From Symbiodinium natans (taxonomy: Eukaryota; Sar; Dinophyceae; Suessiales; Symbiodiniaceae): a stretch of DNA of 64,000 bases. Position 1 is the stretch's first letter; the number at the start of each line of letters is the position of its first letter. The stretch lies in assembly GCA_905221605.1 (NCBI GenBank), contig CAJNDS010002013.1, forward strand, positions 627,877 to 691,876, given 5' to 3'. This document shows, piece by piece, positions 19,425 through 31,933 of the stretch. The notes beneath the pieces were generated by a model. It searched no databases. It was not told the origin of the DNA and worked only from the letters and a program-made list of their open reading frames with translations. The translations under genes were made by a program, and so were the position numbers.

Positions 19425-20626
19425 ACCCGAAACTCTAACCCTAAACCCTAAACCCTAAACCCCGTTTGAACAGGGTACCCGGCCTGGCCGAAGAACATCG
19501 AAGAATCGTATGTGAGGGGTTTAGGGTTTAGGGTTTAGGGTTTAGGGTTCAGGGTTAAGGGTTTAGGGTTTACGGCGTGCTGGGGTTCAGGGGCCGCGGT
19601 GAGATGCGGCAGGGAGTTCCTGTTTTGACATCAGCTCTTGTAGGGTTTACTTGCCTTTTGGGCCGCGGGTGGTCCAGGCGGCGTGGACTTCCCCATGTTT
19701 AAGACCTCCAAAGATCCCATACATTATGCTTAGGGTTTAGGGTTTAGGGTTTAGGGCTTAGGGCTTAGGGCTTAGGGTTTAGGGTTTAGGGCATCAACAA
19801 GTTGCACCATGCCCAAAGCATATTCCTTGCTCAGTATGTTGAGCTCTCGAAGATTCTCACTTCTCACGGGTTCCCTAGAGGCCTGCGAGCCCAAATCCTG
19901 CCTCTATGAGCATCTCGGACGGGATGGCTGTGGCGTTGCGCATGTAGCACCTGCAACTACTAGTTGCTTAAGAACGCCAACACAAATCATCCTCATAAGG
20001 GCAATTATAGGGACTGTTCCTTTACCTTTTTGGGGGGGGTTCTTAAGCAAATAGTAGGCAAGACCGCATCATGAACAGCGCTGGGCGCAATTCCAGGTTT
20101 CTACTGTTTCCTTACGAACCCCCCCCAAAAAAAAACTGCCCAAAGCGAGCAATAAGGGGATTATGTAGTTTGTCGGTTCTTAGCAAATAGTAGGTTCAGG
20201 GTATGGGAGGCTCAGACTGGTGACCTTTCGGCTGCGATAGAACCGGGAGATCTAATCTGCGCTGCTACCGTTTGTTTTCGAGTTCGCTGCCTCCGGGTTA
20301 AGTATCAAGGGCGCGTGTCCTGTAAGAACCCAATTCCCCATAGCTGAATTAAACCGAGGTAGCCTTGCAGGCCCGCTTCATGTAAAGTTGCATGGACTAG
20401 CCCTATAACCCCCTGAAAGACCTAGACTGATGCGGATCTAGATGGGGGGTTTCCGAAAATAGAGTGTACCCTTTTTGGGGGTTCCAAAAAAAATAAGGAG
20501 TATAGTCTTGGGGGGTAAACTAGGGGGTACCCCCTATTTTGGGAACTGGCTATATAGCAATTTCAGGCCTAGGAAGAGCCTGCGGCCAATAGCAGTTTCG
20601 GGTTTAGGTTTAGGGTTTGGGGCTAG

Positions 20627-20845
20627 ATTGCTTAAGGAGTGCATTGCAATTCAGCCCTTGCCAAGGGGCGCACTAGGCCTTATCGACCCTAAACCGCACG
20701 TCTTAGTCAGGAATTCGGCCAGGCTAGTATTTGCGCTAAGAACAAAAAAGTTATAAAATAATATTTCCTATATTGCCCTTCTAAGGAATAATATATTTGT
20801 GTTTTTTTGTTTTTATGTTTTTTTTGGTGGGGGTTCTTAAGCTAA
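20627..20845. repeat. Family F element or pair of ends
   Basis: TTGCTTAAG near the left and GGGGGTTCTTAAGCTAATAGTAG at the right are the family F terminal sequence. Related copies lie at about 19966-20056 and 20095-20200 (ends TTCTTAAGCAAATAGTAGG) and at 59074-59232. Confidence 0.5.
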
Positions 20846-21126
20846 TAGTAGTAGGTGCCTTATAAACTTATAAATATACCCTTACGTAACGCTTTCGGAG
20901 GCTCAGTCCGCGTAAAGGACCAATACGAAACCTTACAGGAACTCTCCAACCCAAAGCCCAATCGACTCTGAAGGCAACACAGAAGCTGCTACTTAGAAAT
21001 TGTGAGTACAGGAGGCGATAATAGGAAACAGCACTCAAGGGGATGTAGGGCACAGGGGCCCGTCTACTTAGAGGAGGGTGTGTTGTGGTTTTTGTGGAGA
21101 AGACGCATGTGTTATATACGTGTGTC

Positions 21127-21218
21127 CTTGGTAGCCGAGTAACCATATTGTAAAAAGGGTACCCGTTTTTGGGTTGGTTACTTTGAAACTGAACCTTGAA
21201 GGGACACCACTCTAAGGT
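21127..21218 (+). repeat. Short element, family J, copy 1
   Basis: It starts CTTGGTAGCCGAGTAACC and holds TTTTTGGGTTGGTTACTT and GGGACACCACT. Compare 34448-34597, 44279-44390 and 63615-63857. Confidence 0.7.
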
Positions 21219-21848
21219 ACAAAGTATCGACTGCCAAAAGTTTGGGCTCTTGCACGAAGCCCCCCCGCCGTAAAAGGTTCCGGGCTTCATTTACAAGGAT
21301 AACAAAGGCCTGAGATGGAATAAGGCAACCCGGAACCCTAGACCCTACACCCTAAACCCTCCCTCCTACGTCGAAACCTCGCACTAAACGCCCACCCAGT
21401 CCCTGCCTGCGCACACCCTAAAACTCTACCCCCACCCCCAAAACAACAACCTAAACCCTGAACCCACGCCACTGCCCCCCCCACCCCCCAACCCTAAACC
21501 CTAAATTGCTAAAACCCTAAACCCTAAACCCTAAACCCAAAATCCTAAAACCCTAAACCCTAAACCCTGGTGTAGGGTTTGGGGTTGATAGGTTTACCCC
21601 TTATATACCCCCTATATATCCTAGGGCCCTCAAAACGGGTTTAGGGTTTAGGGTTTAGGGTTTAGAGCTTAGGGTTTAGGAACCCAAGAGCCTCTACTTC
21701 AGAACCCTTCAAAGGAGGTAAGGGACCATATTCTCATAGGCCCACAGAACTACCCTAAACGATCAACCCTCTCAACCTATGTCGGAAAGTGTTTTTAACC
21801 GGGGATCGGCATGAAGGGAGGGGGAGCTGTTGAACAGCTTCGAGTAAA

Positions 21849-21964
21849 AGGGCCTTCATAATTAAAATGGAGTTTAGGGTTTAGGGTTTAGGGTTTTGGG
21901 TGGTTTTCATAGGATAGTTATAGAGGGACCATAAGGGAACACCACTTTGCAACTATTCCGACCC
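21849..21964 (+). repeat. Short element, family H, copy 3, with TTTAGGG insert
   Basis: The ends match copies 1 and 2, and about four TTTAGGG units lie inside where they have none. It is one of the clearest examples of telomere-type sequence inside a dispersed element. Confidence 0.65.
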
Positions 21965-22115
21965 CTGCCAGTACACCCGTACTCTGATGCTGAGCCTTGC
22001 TGCAAGTCAGCTGGGGGGTTGTCTTTAGGATCTTGACAGGCAGGGCACCTGTCCGTCACGACAGTCTCGTGATACAGCACCTAGGCGCTGCGTTCACTTC
22101 TCACAGAGACTCTCT

Positions 22116-22224
22116 CCCAAAGGGTCCTAAGTACCTATATAGTAGGAAGTAGGGTTTCTATAGTAGGAATTACTATTATGGTTTGGGTAAGTGTCCCCCA
22201 TATAGGTACTTAGGACCCTTTGGG
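22116..22224 (-). mobile_element. Introner-like element, family A, copy 2 (inverted core)
   Basis: The same terminal inverted repeats as copies 1 and 3, but the core is in the opposite orientation (AGTAGGAAGTAGGGTTTC to GTAAGTGTCCCCC), as expected for insertion in the other direction. Confidence 0.9.
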
Positions 22225-22782
22225 CTTTTAACATGGTGTTTGGGGGGTCCCCATCCTCAACCTCGGCTGCTGTTGAAACCTTCCATTGTACTTACTTGAG
22301 TTGATCCTCTTTCGTCGGCAAGAGGGGAGGGGAGGCTGGGGAAGGGTCCTAAATTCCCATTGACTTGCGCCTTCTTAGACGGGAAGTAGGGAAAGAGGTA
22401 CCTCATATCATGTCTGGAAGGTCGGCTGTGTAGGGCATCATTGGGTACCTCATCCCTCCTTACAAGTACAACTCCCTAGAGGGACTAGGGTTTAGGGCTT
22501 AGGGTTTAGGGTTAAGGAGACACTTGGGAATCCTAAATCCTGAGCCTCACACCCAGTGCTTGAGGGCACAAGAACTTCTGCTTAAACACACCTCCCCCAC
22601 CTCCCCCACCTCCCCCCCCCCCCCCCCCCCCCCCCCCCCACCTCACCTCACTCCACAAGAAAAAAAGGAAGGGTCTTGGAAGTACCTAGTTCTGTGAAAG
22701 CCCTTGCAAAAAGTCACGTCATGTAGACATGCCGACTTTTTTTTCCTGACCACATGTACATACATCATGCGTCCATATACAA

Positions 22783-22910
22783 ACATACATAGCATAACAG
22801 AACATAACGTAACGTAACATAACATAACATTACATAACATTACATAACATTACATAACATTTCATAACATAACATCACATTACATAACATTACATAACAT
22901 TACATAGCCC
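22783..22910 (+). repeat. ATTACATAAC decamer tandem repeat
   Basis: About ten imperfect copies of a 10-bp unit (ATTACATAAC) with CGTAAC and TTTC variants, preceded by a long C run at 22612-22639. Confidence 0.9.
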
Positions 22911-23418
22911 TGACCATGAACAGAGGGTCGCATTCCTTTTCCACTGATGAGCACGGCGAAAGCGATGGACTCCTGAAGGGCTTTTGCCTCCCTGAGCTGG
23001 AGACAACGTACCCAGGGAATAGGGTTTAGGGTTTAGGGCTAGGGTTTAGGGTTTAGGGTTCAGGGTTTAGGGTTTGGGGTTTAGGGTTAGGGTACAGAAA
23101 CTCCGAAACCCTCAACTGAGGGTTCAAGCCTTACAGACTTAAGAGAAAGGCGTTGTAGTCTACATCGTACTGTATTCTACGGAGATTCTGAGGGTACTAT
23201 ATGTATGTAATTCTTTCGGCACCAGTAACGATGCGAGTTGTGGTTTAGAAACCCTATATTCACCCCAACCCTAAACCCTAAACCCTAAACCCTAAACCCT
23301 AAACCCTAAACCCTAAACCCTAAACCCTGACGGAGCTCTGGGAGCCGCAGGCTGTATTGTGGTGTACGCAAGGTTCGATGACGAGGGTCTTGGCTTTGAC
23401 TTGGCTGCACTCAGGAGG

Positions 23419-23510
23419 GTAGCTATAAATTAAACTTTTAGCTGCCTTAATCAGAAACTCAACAAACCAAAAAAAGCAAGGATCTAAAGTTACAGTAAAG
23501 TACCACAAAG
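23419..23510 (+). mobile_element. Candidate intron-like element, family K, copy 1
   Basis: 92 bp starting GTAGCTATAAATTAAAC and ending TACCACAAAG, so it begins GT and ends AG. It is about 90% identical to 29243-29335. It has no terminal inverted repeats, but inner segments (AAACTTTTAG near the left, CTAAAGTTA near the right) are near complements. Removing it keeps the plus-strand frame open from 23334 for about 45 codons. Confidence 0.7.
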
Positions 23511-24744
23511 TTGATTTCAGACTTGAGCTATGTTTGTTTTGGGGCTTAGGGCTTGAGACTGCTCTGCGGCCGAAAGTCGAGCCAAGGAATCTCAGAAGGT
23601 TTCGTTTGGGGTTTAGGGTTTAGGGTTTAGGGTTTAGGGCTTAGGGTTTAGGGTTGTGAAGAGCTGCCTACGGCGGTACGTCGTCAGGAAACCTCTGGCA
23701 GTCGAACCATTTCACTTTTCCTCAGCATTGCGGGTGAACACAAAGAACCCTTGATGGTTCAGGGTTTTAGGGTTTAGGGTTTAGGGTTTAGGGTTTAGGG
23801 CTGAGCTATATTACGGGATGGGCGTCTTATGAATGCTTTATGTTCCCTGTGATCATGATGATTATCGACAAAACAATGATAGGTATAACTGCTGTTGATA
23901 TTCTTTCTAACATGTATACGACCAATTGAAAAAATCCTCTGTGAATTGCGCTGTTCGTAGTTGTATTTTCATAGTAAACAAAAATAGCATTGTCACTAGC
24001 GCAAATCCGTTCATCGCTGGTACACTTACCAACCCTAAACCCTAGACCCTAAACCCCAAACCCTAAACCCTAAACCCTAAACCCTAACGCTTACTCACCC
24101 GATCTGCAACAGCAGGCGCCTAAACCCTAAGCCCTAGGGTTTAGGGTTTAGGGTTCAGGGCAGCAGGCCCTGGGCGTGAGGGTGCCCTTCTTAGACGGGG
24201 AGCCTGAAACTCGCACCGTTCAAGTCTTCGAGCCGCTTGAGTTCCAGCCCCCGAACCCTCAACCATGCTTAGGGTTAGGGCTTTAAACCCTAAACCCTAA
24301 ACCCTAAACCCTAAACCCTAAACCCTAAACCCTGGAATTTACCCTCAACTTCGGAAGGCTTGTCCGACCAAAGGGCTCCGCAGCTCCGCGTCGTAGGGGT
24401 TCTTTGCCTGCCGTCGCGGCAGGGGGAAAAACCCAATCGACCACAGGGTTGAAGGTTTAGGGTTTAGGGTTTAGGGTTTAGGGTTTAGGGTTTAGGGGTT
24501 GAGGATTTAGGATTCAGGTTTTGGGCCACATCAACCGCGCCAAGGCCCCTCCGTACACAAAGACTTCGATGGGCCCTTTTTGCGGAGCCGTGCCAGCCCT
24601 GGGTTTAGGGTTTAGGGTTTAGGGTTTAGGGTTTAGGGTTTAGGGTTTAGGGTTTAGGGTTCCCCCCTCTATACTACCCCCCCTTTGGTTCCCCCATGAT
24701 GAAGGCTACTTAGGGATCATGAAGCCGAAGTGAGGTTCGGCTGA

Positions 24745-24833
24745 ACCCTAAACCCTAAACCCTAAACCCTAAACCCTAAACCCTAAACCCTAAACCCTAA
24801 ACCCTAAACCCTAAACCCTAAACCCTAAACCCT
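24745..24833 (-). repeat. CCCTAAA telomere-type array
   Basis: Twelve to thirteen perfect heptamers. Confidence 0.95.
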
Positions 24834-24919
24834 CGGGGGATTGGTATAGAAGGGGTAGTAGGGAAACGGATCAACCCAGGGGCTTCTTAAAACTCCCGCA
24901 GTACATCGCAGGACTTTTG

Positions 24920-25136
24920 CTAGACCCAAGAGTAACCGAGACAGGGTTTAGGGTTTAGGGTTTAGGGTTTAGGGTTTAGGGTTTAGGGTTTTAGGGTTTA
25001 GGGTTTAGGGTTTAGGGTTTAGGGTTTAGGGTCTAGGGTTTAGGGTTTAGGGTTGAGGGGCAGCTACTAGTACCCTTGTTGGCTTAAAGGGGCATAGAAG
25101 GGGACCTGGAATAAGAGGGCCTACTGTGGGTCCTAG
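24920..25136. mobile_element. Introner-like element, family I, copy with TTTAGGG core
   Basis: The left end CTAGACCCAAGAGTAACC and right end CTACTGTGGGTCCTAG match family I termini. About sixteen TTTAGGG units (24943-25053) occupy the middle, making this copy about 217 bp against 107 bp for the array-free copy at 39223-39329. Confidence 0.75.
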
Positions 25137-25966
25137 CTTATGATGATGAGGGCATGCTAGACCCCGAGGGGTATGAGAAAAAAGGCGCGGGGCTCTGAAC
25201 TGCTACAAGCTGTGAGTTTGCAGGGTGTGCAGAAATCAACATCGAATCATACAAAGCAAAGCATCCGGCTTCATGAGAGGAATCTGAGCTTTTTTGGGGG
25301 GTTGAAGGTTGAGACTTCAGGGGCCAAGGGCCCAAAAGGTTGGAGGTGTATGAGGGGCTTCCAGGAAACCCTGCTCCTTTCAGAGCTTGTGTCTGTTTAG
25401 GGTTTAGGGTTTTTGGGGTTTTTAGGGTTTTTAGGGTTTTGGGGTTTTTAGGGTTTTTAGGGTTGTTAGGTTTTTAGGGTTTTCAGGGTTGTTAGGGTTG
25501 AAGGTGTAGGGCTCAATGCCCCAGCAAAAAGCTCAACAGCAGTTGAACCCTAAACCCTAAACCTTAAACCAAAATCCGTAAACCCAAACCCTAAACCCGA
25601 ACCCTAAATCCTAATCCGTAAACCACCCTAACCCCTAAACCCTAAACCCTAAACCCTCAACCCTAAAACCTAACCCCTAAACCCAAACCCTGCACCTTAA
25701 ACCCTAAACCCTAAACCCTAAACCCTAAACCCTAAACCCTAAACCCTAAACCCTAAACCTTAAACCCTAAACCCTAAACCCTAAACCCTAAACCCTAACC
25801 CATCAAAAGGGCTTTCGGCCTGCCAATCGAAAAGCTTTGTGTTGAAGTCGCCCTCAGCTCGGCGCATCAACTTGGACCTGGCTTTCTTGGGCTTGAGATG
25901 GCTTCGCAAGCTGCGGGGTTAGGGTTTAGGGTTTAGGGTTTACGGTTTAAGTTGTAGGTTTAGGGT

Positions 25967-26296
25967 TTATCGGGTCCACTTTGCACGGGCCACCTCAACC
26001 CTCAACCCTAAACCCTGAAACCCAAGTGCCACATATTTGACGACCCGAACTAGATCTCGAGCCCCGAAGATTTTCACAGAATCGGGAAATGAACAGTTTG
26101 GCGTGGACCTCTCAGTCCGGTATTGCATGATTATGCTACTATTAAATGCTACTATGCTATTAAATTGATATGTTTTTTCTGCCATTATACTGGTACTGCT
26201 CTTGGCTTGAGTTTCTTCTCCTTCGGTGCTGGCCTTGCATTTGCGAGATTCACGAGCTTCGTGGGTTTCTGACTGCAGTTGTCGAGCATTGCCCAA
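25967..26296 (-). CDS. Hypothetical small ORF
   Basis: 109 codons from an ATG at 26296. The first 90 residues are of normal composition (SETHEARESRKCKASTEG near 9-25). The last 15 are read from telomere-type sequence and are not credible, so if real it would be an exon ending near 26025. No family recognised. Confidence 0.2.
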   Translation of the reverse strand: MGNARQLQSETHEARESRKCKASTEGEETQAKSSTSIMAEKTYQFNSIVAFNSSIIMQYRTERSTPNCSFPDSVKIFGARDLVRVVKYVALGFQGLGLRVEVARAKWTR

Positions 26297-27646
26297 CGGC
26301 CCGGCTCAGCAGTAGAAATGGTTTTGGGCTTAGGGCTTAGGGTTGTAAGGCTTCAGGGCTTTATGGTCATTTCTGGCTTTCGGGTTTGAGGGTTTATACT
26401 ATACAGTTTTAACGATATCTTATTGTCCAGCCGCCCACCGCATGATGAGACTCGAACTGGAGGAACTTACTTAAGCAGACACGGAACTCGGTCGGGCTTC
26501 TTGGGGTTGTGAACTTTCAGCCCTGACGCTCTTCCAAACTCTACACCATCTGGCTCATCAAGGCCCGTTCCATGCGCAACTCAAGATTGCATCGAAAGAC
26601 GACCATGTTTAAGTGCCTTTTGTGTGGAGAAAGAGCGCAAGTCCATGTCATGGTGAAGAGGCATGGTTTCTGAGAAGCATTTCCACCAGGCTTCTGGGTA
26701 CACATGGTTTACAAGCGCAATCAACGACTGGCAAGCCACCGGTTGAATGCACAATCGTATCTAGTTTCGTGACGCAGCCTTGCTGGGGAAACAGCAAACA
26801 GGAAGAAGCAAGCAGCAAAGAAGCACGACCACCACTCTGCAATGCTGGCCTGAAGCCGTTTACTTGATACAGGCCTGCCGCAGACGCGCCGCGAAGTGTG
26901 TGACGAGCTCAACTGATATTTTCTTGGAGGCGGCTGCTGGGCAGGGCCGAAGCAAGATCCAGCAACTCGTGGCCTTGTGTCCCCTGTTTAGCCTAGGCCC
27001 AGCTCTGAAAGCTCCTTAAACCACACAGCACACCCGCGCTTGCCTGCAGTCTACGGATTTCATTAGTGGGTGCCCTTTCACGCCGTTGGCCCTGGGGGTG
27101 TATACGCGAGTTTGGAAGGGGTCGTTGAGAGGGTTAGGGCTACAAGTTTAGAGTATAGATACCTACCCCCCTATGAGCCCCCCCTCCCTTAAGATCCCGA
27201 GAGGTAGACTGTTGAACCCCTAAACTCAAAACCCGCCTCAACCCCAGAGGAAGATTCTTACCAGGGTTCCCATGGTGAAGCAGCAGAGTAGGGGTTAGCA
27301 ATTCCGGTCCGTAGCCCGGCCCACCCTACACACTAGAAACCCTAAAACTGTAGTTCCCATATACAAAGTATACACAAAATACGCATCCCCCTTGTTTCTA
27401 CCCTGAGTCTTCAATCAAAAACATGCCATCCAGAACGAGCATATACTCTAGTACCCTACCCGAAAACCCAGAACCCAAAGTCTTTAAATCCTAAACCCTA
27501 AACCCTAAACCCTAAACCCTAAACCCTAAACCCAAAGCCCACCTTTTCTTAACGCCAGCCCATCCCGAGTGCTTAGGGTTTAGGTTTTGGTGTTCAGGGT
27601 GGCAACAACTCCGCGTCTCCTGATGCCTACCCGTTACATTAGGGTT

Positions 27647-27740
27647 TAGGATTTAGGGTTTAGGGTTTAGGGTTTAGGGTTTAGGGTTTAGGGTTTAGGG
27701 TTTAGGGTTTGGGGTCTAGGGTCTAGGGTTTAGGGTTCAG
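27647..27740 (+). repeat. TTTAGGG telomere-type array
   Basis: About twelve units with variants at both edges (TTTAGGA, TCTAGGG). Confidence 0.9.
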
Positions 27741-28386
27741 GGCCTCTGCACAGGAAGGATTCTCTGAAAGAGGCCCTGATTGAGACAAGCCCCGTGATAT
27801 CCTGCATGTCATTGCCGGGGCTTTTGGCTCGGAGCTCCCCCACCTGCCCGCCTCGGTGCGTTCGCCCTGCTCGACGGCCCCGGGCCCACTCAGTTTAGGG
27901 TTTCGGGTTTAGGGCTTCGGGGGAGTTTCCCTAAACCGGCGCCTGAGAAAAAAAAAAAACAAGCCCCCTGACAACCACAAGTCTCCAGTGGCACCTCCAC
28001 TGCTTTGGATTTTTTTTGCGGTAAACCCTGAACTCTTTGGGGTGTAGGGTTTAACTCTAAAACTCTCAGCTCCTAAGCTCAAAGCCCTAAACCCTAAACC
28101 CCAAACCCCAAACCCTAAACCCTAACCCTAAGCCCTAAAGGTTGTACAAAGAGCCCAAGGCACACGAGCTCCACCAAGCTCTTGGCACCATCGCCATCCT
28201 CCAAAAGGGGCTTAGGGTTTAGGGTTTAGGGCTTAGGGCTTAGGGCTTAGCGCTAAAGGTACCTTAATGGGGGTTTAGGCCTTGGGGTACGTGAATGGGG
28301 GTTTAGGGTTTAGGGTTTAGGATTTAGGTTTTAGGGTTTAGGGTTTGGGGTTAAGAGTTTGGGGTTTAGGGCTTGGGGTTTAGGGG

Positions 28387-28480
28387 TTGGGATGCCTTAT
28401 ACTAACAGTCCTAAATAGGGATTCTAGTCTCCCTACGATCATCCCTATTAAGGACTGTTCGTATAAGGGGGAACATCCAA
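28387..28480 (+). mobile_element. Short inverted-repeat element, family C, copy 1
   Basis: GTTGGGATGCCTTATACTAA at the left and GGACTGTTCGTATAAGGGG with GGAACATCC at the right form terminal inverted repeats. No telomere-type array inside. Confidence 0.8.
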
Positions 28481-28730
28481 ACTTAGGGATTTAGAAGGTG
28501 CAAAATTTCGGGGTTTGGGGTTTGGGTTTTCGGGGCTTGGGGTTCCAGCGGCGTGTTTGGAATTGTGGTTTGGGATTTATATAAGTGGTCTGGGGTCTAG
28601 GGTTTAGGGTTAAGGCTTTGAAGTTTTGGGGGCTATCCGTTGCCAGTGGGGTTTTGGGGGTTGAGGGCTTGCCAGGCTGCGAGGGGTTTGGGGTTTAGTT
28701 CGGGAGGTTTAGGGTTTGGGGTTGGGATGT

Positions 28731-28798
28731 TCCCCCTTATACTAACAGTCCTTGATAGGGATGTGAATAAGGACTGTTAGCTTTCGAGGGAACATCCC
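28731..28798 (+). mobile_element. Short inverted-repeat element, family C, copy 2 (compact)
   Basis: 68 bp: GTTGGGATGTTCCCCCTTAT at the left, GGACTGTTAG and GGGAACATCCC at the right, with only about 15 bp between the arms. It is the array-free reference for family C. Confidence 0.85.
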
Positions 28799-29122
28799 TG
28801 AGAGGTTTACGGTTTGGGGCGGGGGCTTAGGAGTGTTTAGGGTTAAGTGTATGGCGGAGTCCACACTAGCTGGCAAGTGCCTACTGGGCCAAACCTGCTA
28901 ACAGCCTTAATTTAGCCCTGTAAAAAACCCTAGGCCCCCCTGAACCCTAACCCTGAAACCCTAAAAGCCTAAACCCTAAAACCCTACAACCCGAAGCCCC
29001 AAAAACCCAGTAACCCTGAACTCTGACAACTTCACGAACTTCAGCTCTTTCTCCCTGAGTCCCCCCCCCCCCCCAAATCGGAGAGAAAAACCAAGAACAG
29101 CAAAACATGATTAGAACCAACA

Positions 29123-29236
29123 CTGGGCTGCCCAGTAACCTAGGCTTAAAAAGGGTGCCCTTATTTTGCTTAAAGGGGTTTATAAGGGAACCTACACCCC
29201 CAAAAAACGGAAAAAGGGTAGTACTGGGCATCCTAG
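29123..29236 (+). mobile_element. Introner-like element, family M, copy 2, with target duplication
   Basis: Ends CTGGGCTGCCCAGTAACC and AGTACTGGGCATCCTAG. It is flanked by AACA on both sides (29119-29122 and 29237-29240), an exact 4-bp target duplication. The family K copy starts six bases later. Confidence 0.88.
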
Positions 29237-29242
29237 AACAGG

Positions 29243-29335
29243 GTAGCTATAAATTAAACTTTTAGCTGCCTTAATAAGAAACCCAATAAACCCGAAAAAG
29301 GTAAGGATCTAAAGTTACGGTAAAGTACCACAAAG
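29243..29335 (+). mobile_element. Candidate intron-like element, family K, copy 2
   Basis: 93 bp, GTAGCTATAA to CACAAAG, about 90% identical to 23419-23510 with changes spread along the element. It lies almost directly against the family M copy. Confidence 0.7.
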
Positions 29336-29417
29336 AAACATGACCCTGTCCCTGGCAGACTTTGCGAAAAGGAAGACCGGGTCGACCTGAGTCAAGTTTT
29401 CGGTTCAAGGGTTTGGG

Positions 29418-29525
29418 GTTAACCCTAAACCCTAAACCCTAAACCCTAAACCCTAAACCCTAAACCCTAAACCCTAAACCCTAAACCCTAAACCCTAACC
29501 CTAAACCCTAAACCCTAAACCCTAT
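29418..29525 (-). repeat. CCCTAAA telomere-type array
   Basis: About fifteen heptamers with one AACCCTAACCCT slip. Confidence 0.95.
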
Positions 29526-30638
29526 AAACCCCAGACCCTAAATCGTTTAGGATTTTGGGTTGAGGGTTCGGGCCTTTGGGCTTTGGGTTTAGGATTTCGA
29601 GCTTATTGGGCTTCTCGGGCTTTTCGCTGAGTGCTTACTTCGGGTTTGTTGGGACAAGAGGGCTTAGAGGACTTCTACGGGCCAACTGCTATAAGAAAGC
29701 AAGGCGTCTAGGCTAGGTTGGTAGCTATACATCTGGGGGTATAAGAGGTTTCGTGTTCGTGTTTAGAGTTTGGATTTGGGGGAACCTTGCGCTAGGCTCT
29801 GATAGCCCGATATGTAGAACTAGCCATGAGTCTTTAAGCAGCTGGGTTTAGGGTTCAGCGTTTCGGGTTTAGGGTCCTTACAAAGCCCCGATGGACCGAA
29901 GTTCGAAACAAATAAAACAGAAAGTGTACATGTGTGTACATATTGTACATATATATATATAATATATATATATATAAATACATACATATTCAGAGGTGAG
30001 AGAGGGTCGAGGGCTTGGGTGCAAGGTGTGCTTCCAGCATCTCAATCTGAGCCCTTCTAATGCTCTGTCTTCGCTGAAAGACCCCCTATAAACCCCATAG
30101 TCCTCGTGAAACCCCAGTCTCTGAAACAAGAACCCTGAGCTCGCGCGGTGTGCTCTAGCCCTAGGCCCTAGGTGTATGTCAGGTTCCATCGCAGTGTTTA
30201 GGGTTTTGCCTTGGCGCGAGCCGCAGTCCGCGTTGCCTGCTTGGTCGGTGAGCGCGCCCGAGAATGCAAACGCTTGAGGGCCTTGGCGATTGTCACCGCC
30301 GCCCTGCCGGCTGGGACATCGTTGTGTCTCGCATGGGGTGCCCAAAGTCGCCTTACCGGCGTCGGGCTGCCACGGCTGCTGCTAGATGATTCTGCTTGCC
30401 ACATAGCCCAGCAGCAATGGAAGCAACAACCCTAAACCCTAAACCCTAATCCCTAAACCCTATAAACCCTAAACCCTAAACCCTAACAGGCGCCACCTTG
30501 ACGGATGGCTCTCCTATCAAGAGGAACTCCAGCCGGCCGCTGACCGCATCGGCCGTGATGAACATTTGGCTTGACTTCTCAGGGTAAACTACGTACCTGA
30601 GTCCTGACGTGTTTGCCAATGGCCCTAGACCTAAACCC

Positions 30639-30717
30639 TAAACCCTAAACCCTAAACCCTAAACCCTAAACCCTAAACCCTAAACCCTAAACCCTAAACC
30701 CTAAACCCTAAACCCTT
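30639..30717 (-). repeat. CCCTAAA telomere-type array
   Basis: About eleven perfect heptamers. Confidence 0.95.
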
Positions 30718-31049
30718 TAGGAGTTCAGGGTTCGGGGCAGTTTTCATGCAAGGCTTCAGAGATCGGGGCAGCTGGTGGCCTGTATTTCGAGGGCCGAGAA
30801 CTTACGTTGTGTGGTTGCCAGGTGTACGGTTTAGGGTTTATAGGGTTTAGGGTTTGGGGTTTAGGGTTTCGGGTTTAGGGTTTAGGGTTTGGGGTTTGGG
30901 GTTTAGGGTTTAGGATTTAAACGTTGCGAGGTTAGGGTTTCTAGGGTTTCTGGGGTTTACGGCTTCGGCTGCCAAAGCGGCCGTCTGGAGCACCACCCCC
31001 TGGCGTCCAAGGACGAAGTCGAAAACCAGCCGAGCCAGTCCTCCGCCGC

Positions 31050-31385
31050 GAAAAAGAAGAGGAATCGCCCCCAGGACCCGAAACCCGAAACCCTAAACCC
31101 TAAACCCTCCCTAGAAAAGGGTTTATGAAGGGTTTTCAGAGGTTGAAAAGAGAAATCGTCCCCAGGCTCAGGGGGCTTAGAGCTTAGAAAGGGTTTAGAA
31201 AGGGTGTTTAGAGGTTTGGTTAAGGGTTTATAACGGGTTGAAAAGAGAAATCGTCCCCAGGCTCAGGGGGCTTAGGGCTTAGAAAGGGTTCAAAAAGGGT
31301 TTTTAGAGGCTTGGTAATGGTTTACAACGGGTTGAAAAGAGAAAACGCCCCCGGGCTCAGGGGGCTTAGGGCTTGCAAAGGGTTG
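31050..31385 (+). repeat. About 95-bp tandem repeat
   Basis: Three units start GAAAAGAGAAATCGTCCCC or a close form at 31145, 31240 and 31334, each running on through GGCTCAGGGGGCTTAG and TTAGAAAGGGT. A partial, more diverged start lies near 31050. Confidence 0.85.
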
Positions 31386-31933
31386 TTTAACGGGTTTTTA
31401 AGGGTGTGTTCAGGGTTTTCTAAGGGCTTTTAAAGGGTTTCTAAAGGGTTTCGAAATGGTTTTATAGGGTGACAAAGGGTTGATAGAAGGGTTTATAGGG
31501 TTTAGGTCTTCGGGCTTACGCTTTTCGATCTTTACTTTTTCTGTCCACGCATCACAATTTTTCCACAGGGAGGGGTCCTACCCTGTGGAATCTCCACCAA
31601 GCACCCTAAACCCTAAACCCTAAACCCTAAACCCTAAACCCTAAACCCTAAACCCTAAACCCTAAACCTTAAACCGCACACCCCAGCCAAAACCGTCAAC
31701 CTCGGACCCCGAAAGCATGCTTGGGCGCGTAGACTCAATGAGTTGGAAGGCTTAGGGATTAGGGTTTAGGGACTAGGGTCCCTACATAGGAGGTACTCTA
31801 AGGCCCAAGTACTCCCTATTTAGGTACATGGACCCTTAGGGATTAGGGTTTAGGGTTTAGGGGGAGATCGGAGCCGGCCCTCAAGCCGAAACCCTACTTA
31901 GATGGACCTTCAGGGTTCAAGCTCTTAAGGGAT

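Larger units (their letters stand above)
18017..25395. other. Mosaic region, no confirmed gene
   Basis: 18181-18420 is AT-rich with TATGTA and ATT microsatellites. The rest is telomere-type arrays and copies of element families A, F, H, J and K. Many plus-strand unique segments are open (for example 20217-20348, 22905-23016, 23657-23755, 24335-24450), which would fit a multi-exon plus-strand gene with element-derived introns. Nothing has recognisable homology, so none is called. Confidence 0.5.
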
